From: Halococcus agarilyticus
GTDB taxonomy: Archaea; Halobacteriota; Halobacteria; Halobacteriales; Halococcaceae
Assembly (NCBI RefSeq): GCF_000334895.1
Contig: NZ_BAFM01000021.1
Coordinates: 1-47,230 of the forward strand
DNA: 47,230 nt
Reading direction: 5' to 3'
Shown: one piece after another, positions 44,449 to 47,230 of the stretch
How positions within the stretch are numbered: position 1 is the stretch's first letter
How the letters are laid out: every line of letters starts with the position of its first letter
Translations under genes and position numbers: made by a program
The notes under the pieces: generated by a model
Told to the model about the DNA's origin: nothing
The model's input: only the letters and a program-made list of their open reading frames with translations
Databases searched by the model: none

Positions 44449-44516
44449 ACCACGTGCCATATGCGCGGTTAACAAAGTTGTTGTGGCCGGAACAAGATGA
44501 AGCCGGTCGGTACTGG

Positions 44517-45092
44517 TTACGTTCGGCGGAACACAACCCCCGTCTCGTTGTCGGGGCCGAGTCCCGAGTATAGTTCTTCGATCCGGTAGCCGGCGTCCCG
44601 TGCGACCGACAGGGTACGGTCGAGCACAACGGTGGACAAGCGCAGGCTGATTTCATCCTCGCGGACCACAACCCTCGCGTCCGGGGCCTTCGATTGTAGT
44701 TCGTCCGCCACGTCGTTGATGTCGGTCTCGACTGGGGACGGGTCGGCCACGACCGTACCACCGTCGGCCGCGACCGGCTCGGGTGCGGTCGAAGCCGTCG
44801 GGGTCGTCTCGACCTGTTCGATATGGTCCTCCACCGCGAGCATGTGTTTGCACGACTCGCCCGCGTCGGCCCGTCGGTATCGGTAATCAGGACACCGGCA
44901 GGCTTCGGCTCCACCGGTCGACGGGTCCACGTCGACAGTATAGGTGTGGTCGGACTCGGTACCAGTACCGTGCGACCGGTTGCATACGTTGTAGTGTTCA
45001 TCGTCCGCGCGGACGATATCGATATCTTCGTACTCGGCGCGACGTTCGACCTTTTCCGAACTACTAAGTTCGGACGTGTTCGATTTGGTCAT
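44517..45092 (-). CDS. SWIM zinc-finger domain protein
   Basis: A 191-residue protein. A SWIM finger (CxCx(n)CxH) is seen as ACRCPDYRYRRADAGESCKH, ligands C65, C67, C81 and H83. Before it lies a small beta unit (DEHYNVCNRS...HTYTVDVDPS); after it an acidic linker and a C-terminal alpha-beta region (ARVVVREDEISLRLSTVVL). SWIM proteins bind DNA or protein and are common in haloarchaeal plasmids and proviruses. The ATG at 45092 lies at the base of a hairpin in the leader and is the best start; the upstream frame is not conserved-looking. Confidence 0.8.
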   Translation of the reverse strand: MTKSNTSELSSSEKVERRAEYEDIDIVRADDEHYNVCNRSHGTGTESDHTYTVDVDPSTGGAEACRCPDYRYRRADAGESCKHMLAVEDHIEQVETTPTASTAPEPVAADGGTVVADPSPVETDINDVADELQSKAPDARVVVREDEISLRLSTVVLDRTLSVARDAGYRIEELYSGLGPDNETGVVFRRT

Positions 45093-45142
45093 GCTGGTTG
45101 GACTGCCAGCAAAACGATCCCGGCATCCTACTGCCGGGGTCG
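45092..45142 (-). promoter_or_regulatory. Tandem leader hairpins of the SWIM gene, attenuator-like
   Basis: Two stem-loops fill the leader. The first (45115-45125 with 45132-45142) has 11 pairs with one G-T and a six-base loop. On the minus strand it is followed directly by TTTT, like an intrinsic terminator. The second (45092-45097 with 45106-45111) pairs TGCTGG with CCAGCA and includes the A of the start codon. The arrangement suggests attenuation or translational control (inference). Confidence 0.45.
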
Positions 45143-45600
45143 TCGGTTTTGACCCCCGAGGGGACCGTTTTGCCTTACTATAGCCTTGTATCGCCATCCA
45201 CTTATAGGTATCTTATATATTCAAATAAGTAACAATGTAACTAAACCTAATACTGATATCAACAGAAAAGACGCCGACGGCGACCGGACCGCCGTGCTCG
45301 AATGGCAATAGGGAGGGGACCGCACGATCATACCGCAGGGGAGTTGCGGGCGTGCGGGCGGGGCCGACGCCCGCCATACCATACAGCCCGTTCCCTCCGT
45401 CGTTCGCGGTGCTCACTCCCACCCACCCACCTCCACGGTCGCGGGCGCTTCGCGCCGGGCTTTCGCAAGAGCGAGTGTAGGAGCGCGTAGCGGGCGCGCG
45501 ACCGTTGCGGTCATACCTCGCTATGTCGAGTGGGACCCGATCACATCGGGGCTGATCGGGACCCGTCGACCCGGACGAAACCGATTCGGGGAGGACCCGG
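45143..45600. other. Non-coding spacer with AT-rich patch and GC-rich repeats
   Basis: No gene. 45200-45260 is very AT-rich (TTATAGGTATCTTATATATTC) and probably contains the SWIM promoter. 45264-45510 is GC-rich with overlapping palindromes such as GGGCGCTTCGCGCC. 45530-45600 carries repeated GGGACCCG (twice), GGACCCGG and TCGGGG words just before the next TATA box, which may be regulator sites or part of a replication region. Confidence 0.4.
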
Positions 45601-45602
45601 AC

Positions 45603-45609
45603 TTATATG
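45603..45609 (+). promoter_or_regulatory. TATA box for the 45633 gene
   Basis: TTATATG lies 24-30 bases before the ATG at 45633, giving a leaderless or nearly leaderless message. GC-rich repeated words lie immediately upstream. Confidence 0.55.
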
Positions 45610-45632
45610 TCACTGAGTATTGCACTTGGGAT

Positions 45633-46049
45633 ATGGGCGAACGCGGAACGAACTACCAGATTGAATGGATGGTTGATCCGGAAGCCGAAGAGGAGTCTAC
45701 AGAGGAGTTGTTAACCGAGATCCGTGAAGAGGTTAGCGAAGACATACAAGACCGGGGTCGAGTACGAAGAAACAGTATTGATCCGATGACTTTCGCATCA
45801 ATCGCTATGCTTAGTATAAATAGTACTTCACTTTTGATTCAAATTTACCAATACTTGGACGGACGTGACGGTTCTACAGTGGGTATAATGAAGGTGGAGG
45901 ATGGTGATAGTATCTACGCCGATAATGTGGAGAAGACAGAAATAGAAGAGATTGGTGGAACATATATCGGGAATGTGGAAGGCGATCTTAATTTATTTGA
46001 AATTTCTCCAGAACAGGCGATCGAACTTAGTGAAGAACGTGAAGAGTAG
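45633..46049 (+). CDS. Small hypothetical protein with one hydrophobic segment
   Basis: A 138-residue protein in three parts: an acidic N-terminal helix region (residues 15-40, EEESTEELLTEIREEVSEDI), a hydrophobic segment (DPMTFASIAMLSINSTSL and on to about 75), and a C-terminal beta-rich part with IGGTYIGNVEGDLNLFEI (107-124). Codon use is much more A/T-rich at third positions than in the rest of the window, which fits an imported gene. No family recognised. The C-terminal GNVxGDxN pattern resembles repeat strands seen in some defence-associated effectors, but this is only a visual impression. Confidence 0.65.
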   Translation: MGERGTNYQIEWMVDPEAEEESTEELLTEIREEVSEDIQDRGRVRRNSIDPMTFASIAMLSINSTSLLIQIYQYLDGRDGSTVGIMKVEDGDSIYADNVEKTEIEEIGGTYIGNVEGDLNLFEISPEQAIELSEEREE

Positions 46050-46064
46050 AGAAAACCAGATCGT

Positions 46065-46125
46065 TCGGACAGTCCGACACTGCTCGGGCCACACAAGTAC
46101 AGGTCTCACCGCACCGGATCGGTGC
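46065..46125 (+). terminator. Two hairpins after the 45633 gene
   Basis: TCGGAC-A-GTCCGA (46065-46077) begins 16 bases after the stop codon, and GCACCG-GAT-CGGTGC (46111-46125) follows. Either could end the transcript. No clear T-tract follows either one. Confidence 0.35.
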
Positions 46126-46164
46126 CGGTGGGGTGACACGGTGTACCATGCGGCCACACGGGAT

Positions 46165-46184
46165 ATAGATACTACTGTATCTAT
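46165..46184. promoter_or_regulatory. Perfect 8-bp AT-rich palindrome, operator-like
   Basis: ATAGATAC (46165-46172) and GTATCTAT (46177-46184) with a four-base centre. The preceding GGATATAG could be a TATA box. It has the look of a site for a dimeric repressor, but no gene starts close by on either strand. Confidence 0.4.
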
Positions 46185-46287
46185 GCTCGGTGCGTGGCGA
46201 ACGCGAAAGGGTCGGCCGTATAGGAGTCGAGACCGTGCGACCGACGGACGCCCCACTACGGGCGTATGAATAGCAACGTCCGGACGA

Positions 46288-46421
46288 AACCAGCCATGCT
46301 GGTTGCGGACTGATGGGGCATCGATCCGTGAGAACCACGGAAAGGCCGACGTTCGTCCGCAACCGAACATTGGTGTGTCCGGAGGTTGCGACGTGTGCCC
46401 GCAACCAGCTAAGCTGATTGC
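46288..46421. repeat. Cluster of related GCAACC/GGTTGC palindromes
   Basis: Two palindromes share a core: AACCAGC-CAT-GCTGGTT (46288-46304) and GCAACCAGC-TAA-GCTGATTGC (46401-46421, one mismatch). Between them lie GTCCGCAACC (46355-46364) and GGTTGCGACG (46384-46393) in opposite orientations. The same GCTGGTTG word occurs at the SWIM start codon (45093-45100). This could be an iteron-like origin or a regulator-binding cluster. Confidence 0.5.
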
Positions 46422-46432
46422 GAACACACAAA

Positions 46433-46750
46433 GGGGGAGTAGGATCGTACCAGTACGTAACAGATCCGTATATTTAAACCTTTCGGTAGTTGTTTAACTT
46501 ACTCGGTAGAATCTTGTAGACTGGTACGTTCCGACCGGAACGGTTACGCTCCGGCTCCGGTGTAGCGAGACCGTCCGAACTGGTTCCGTTCGATCACGAC
46601 CTCACTACACCACCAGACCCTCCCACCTCAGGGGACCCAAACCGAATACGCAGAGACGCCCTTAGTGGGGCGTCTCATCGGTAGCCAAGCTCACACGGAC
46701 CATTCTGATGTTTCACTAACTTAACTAATAAGGGACGATCCTACTCCCCC
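46433..46750. repeat. 16-bp perfect inverted repeat bounding a 300-base non-coding module
   Basis: GGGGGAGTAGGATCGT at 46433-46448 recurs as its reverse complement at 46735-46750. A shorter related word, GGAGTAGG, follows at 46852-46859. No target-site duplication is evident next to the repeats. Confidence 0.65.
46495..46676 (+). ncRNA. Possible structured non-coding RNA
   Basis: TATATTTAAA (46469-46478) would place a start near 46500. Downstream, no frame codes, but strong pairings exist: CGTTCC-GACC-GGAACG (46527-46542), GGTGTAGCGAG (46559-46569) with CTCACTACACC (46601-46611, one mismatch), and a perfect 9-bp hairpin GAGACGCCC/GGGCGTCTC (46653-46661, 46668-46676) that could end the molecule. 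It lies inside the 16-bp inverted repeats. No known RNA family recognised. Confidence 0.3.
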
Positions 46751-46894
46751 CCGTTCGACCATCCGTATGGATAGACGGAGCGATTTCACGCGAGACGTGA
46801 CGACTCCGCCCATACCCTGCTAAGGGTCGAGGCGACCCCCGAACCCGCTTTGGAGTAGGGGGATAACTACGTCAGTTGAAGACGGGCTTACTTC

Positions 46895-47047
46895 TTAATT
46901 TACCTTATATCCCCAGCTATTTAAAGCTTTCGGGAGAGAGATGCTAACGCCCCTCTTGAACGTACATTCAGGATCGATCCGGCCACACTCGTAGATGTCG
47001 GCCGGTAATCGATCGGTGTCGTGGCCGACCTGTTGCGGACCGAACAT
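46895..47047 (-). CDS. Possible 50-residue small protein
   Basis: An ATG at 47047 opens a 50-codon frame: MFGPQQVGHDTDRLPADIYE, then CGRIDPECTFKRGVSISLPK and a short tail to TAA. Its balanced composition looks more protein-like than its surroundings and it has two cysteines six residues apart. Against it, TATA-like words (CTATTTAAAG, CTTATATCC) lie inside the 3' part of the frame, and no promoter is evident upstream. Unrecognised and weakly supported. Confidence 0.27.
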   Translation of the reverse strand: MFGPQQVGHDTDRLPADIYECGRIDPECTFKRGVSISLPKALNSWGYKVN

Positions 47048-47230
47048 ATCAGTTTGCTTTGAGAGCCGTCAGATTGCTCACAGATCGTTTGTGTCAAATT
47101 GCAATGGCTACCCCTTGGGACACAACAGACTTGATTACAGGCTAATCTGGGGAGATAAAAAGAAACCCATCGCCAACTGATCTGTTTGTGGGGCGACTTG
47201 TCAACGTCGGGCGGGACGTGTTGTTTTGAT
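47048..47230. other. Window end, unexplained low-GC sequence
   Basis: No supported gene. A 61-codon plus-strand frame ends at 47180 but has no family features. The sequence GGAGATAAAAAGAAACCC near 47151-47168 is AT-rich and may be promoter DNA for a gene beyond the window. Confidence 0.3.

Larger units (their letters stand above)
43804..47230. mobile_element. Left part of an integrated genetic element, right end outside window
   Basis: From the DUF389 breakpoint on, the sequence is visibly richer in A and T than the preceding 43 kb. It contains short genes with individual TATA boxes, zinc-finger proteins and many palindromes, as in haloarchaeal proviruses and plasmids. No integrase, replication protein or capsid gene is in view, so virus, plasmid or insertion cannot be told apart. 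ACAAAGT at 43804-43810 and ACTTTGT at 43835-43841 form a small inverted repeat at the edge. Confidence 0.6.

Noticed and set aside
45993-46427. 144-codon minus-strand frame in the element
   Set aside because: Overlaps the end of the 45633 gene and a palindrome-rich stretch; composition does not look like a protein of this organism.
1-47230. tRNA, rRNA or CRISPR array
   Set aside because: I scanned for cloverleaf-like arms, rRNA-like conserved words and regularly spaced repeats and found none I could support.

Overview
The window looks like chromosome from a halophilic archaeon (class Halobacteria). Most of it is very GC-rich, the proteins are loaded with Asp and Glu, there are short TATA boxes about 25-35 bases before several start codons, and there are archaeal housekeeping genes (nascent polypeptide-associated complex, TFS-type RNA polymerase factor, two coenzyme F420-related genes). 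The genus cannot be fixed from the sequence alone. I saw no tRNA, rRNA or CRISPR array.

Region 1 (1-18945) is mixed metabolism: a two-gene 2-oxoacid dehydrogenase E1 pair without E2/E3 in view, a metallo-beta-lactamase hydrolase with a late frameshift, a divergent NRAMP-like transporter, a thiamine-diphosphate enzyme followed by an NAD-dependent epimerase, an HD hydrolase coupled to a tandem-duplicated EthD protein, an M24 protein lacking two metal ligands, a flavin/F420 oxidoreductase, an IclR regulator, a frameshifted sodium symporter, a chimeric LivG/VOC gene remnant, a thioesterase, a Nudix-eIF2B fusion and a phosphoesterase.

Region 2 (19012-28345) is the most coherent catabolic island. 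A three-gene operon encodes the two halves of a plant Tm-1-like protein as separate genes (UPF0261 domain, then a phosphoenolpyruvate-hydrolase-like TIM barrel) plus a cupin, preceded by a perfect 8-bp inverted repeat at the start site. Facing it is a sugar-type ABC transporter (lipoprotein binding protein, ATPase, unusually long permease), then a divergent sugar isomerase/epimerase and an IclR regulator. Together these suggest regulated uptake and breakdown of an unknown small polyol, sugar or sugar acid.

Region 3 (29211-43410) contains cofE and mer (F420), small zinc-finger and membrane proteins, a MaoC dehydratase, an RsmC-like methyltransferase, an enoyl-CoA hydratase, an MFS transporter and TFS. 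The last two are bounded by two related inverted intergenic repeats that end in T-tracts at the stop codons. Then come several haloarchaeal hypothetical genes, a NAC-trmI pair and a DUF2182 membrane protein.

Region 4 (about 43804-47230) is visibly lower in GC and starts by cutting a DUF389 membrane protein gene after its N-terminal domain. It holds a 53-residue zinc ribbon, a SWIM zinc-finger protein, a small membrane protein and many palindromes, including a possible structured RNA. It looks like the left part of an integrated element whose other end lies outside the window.
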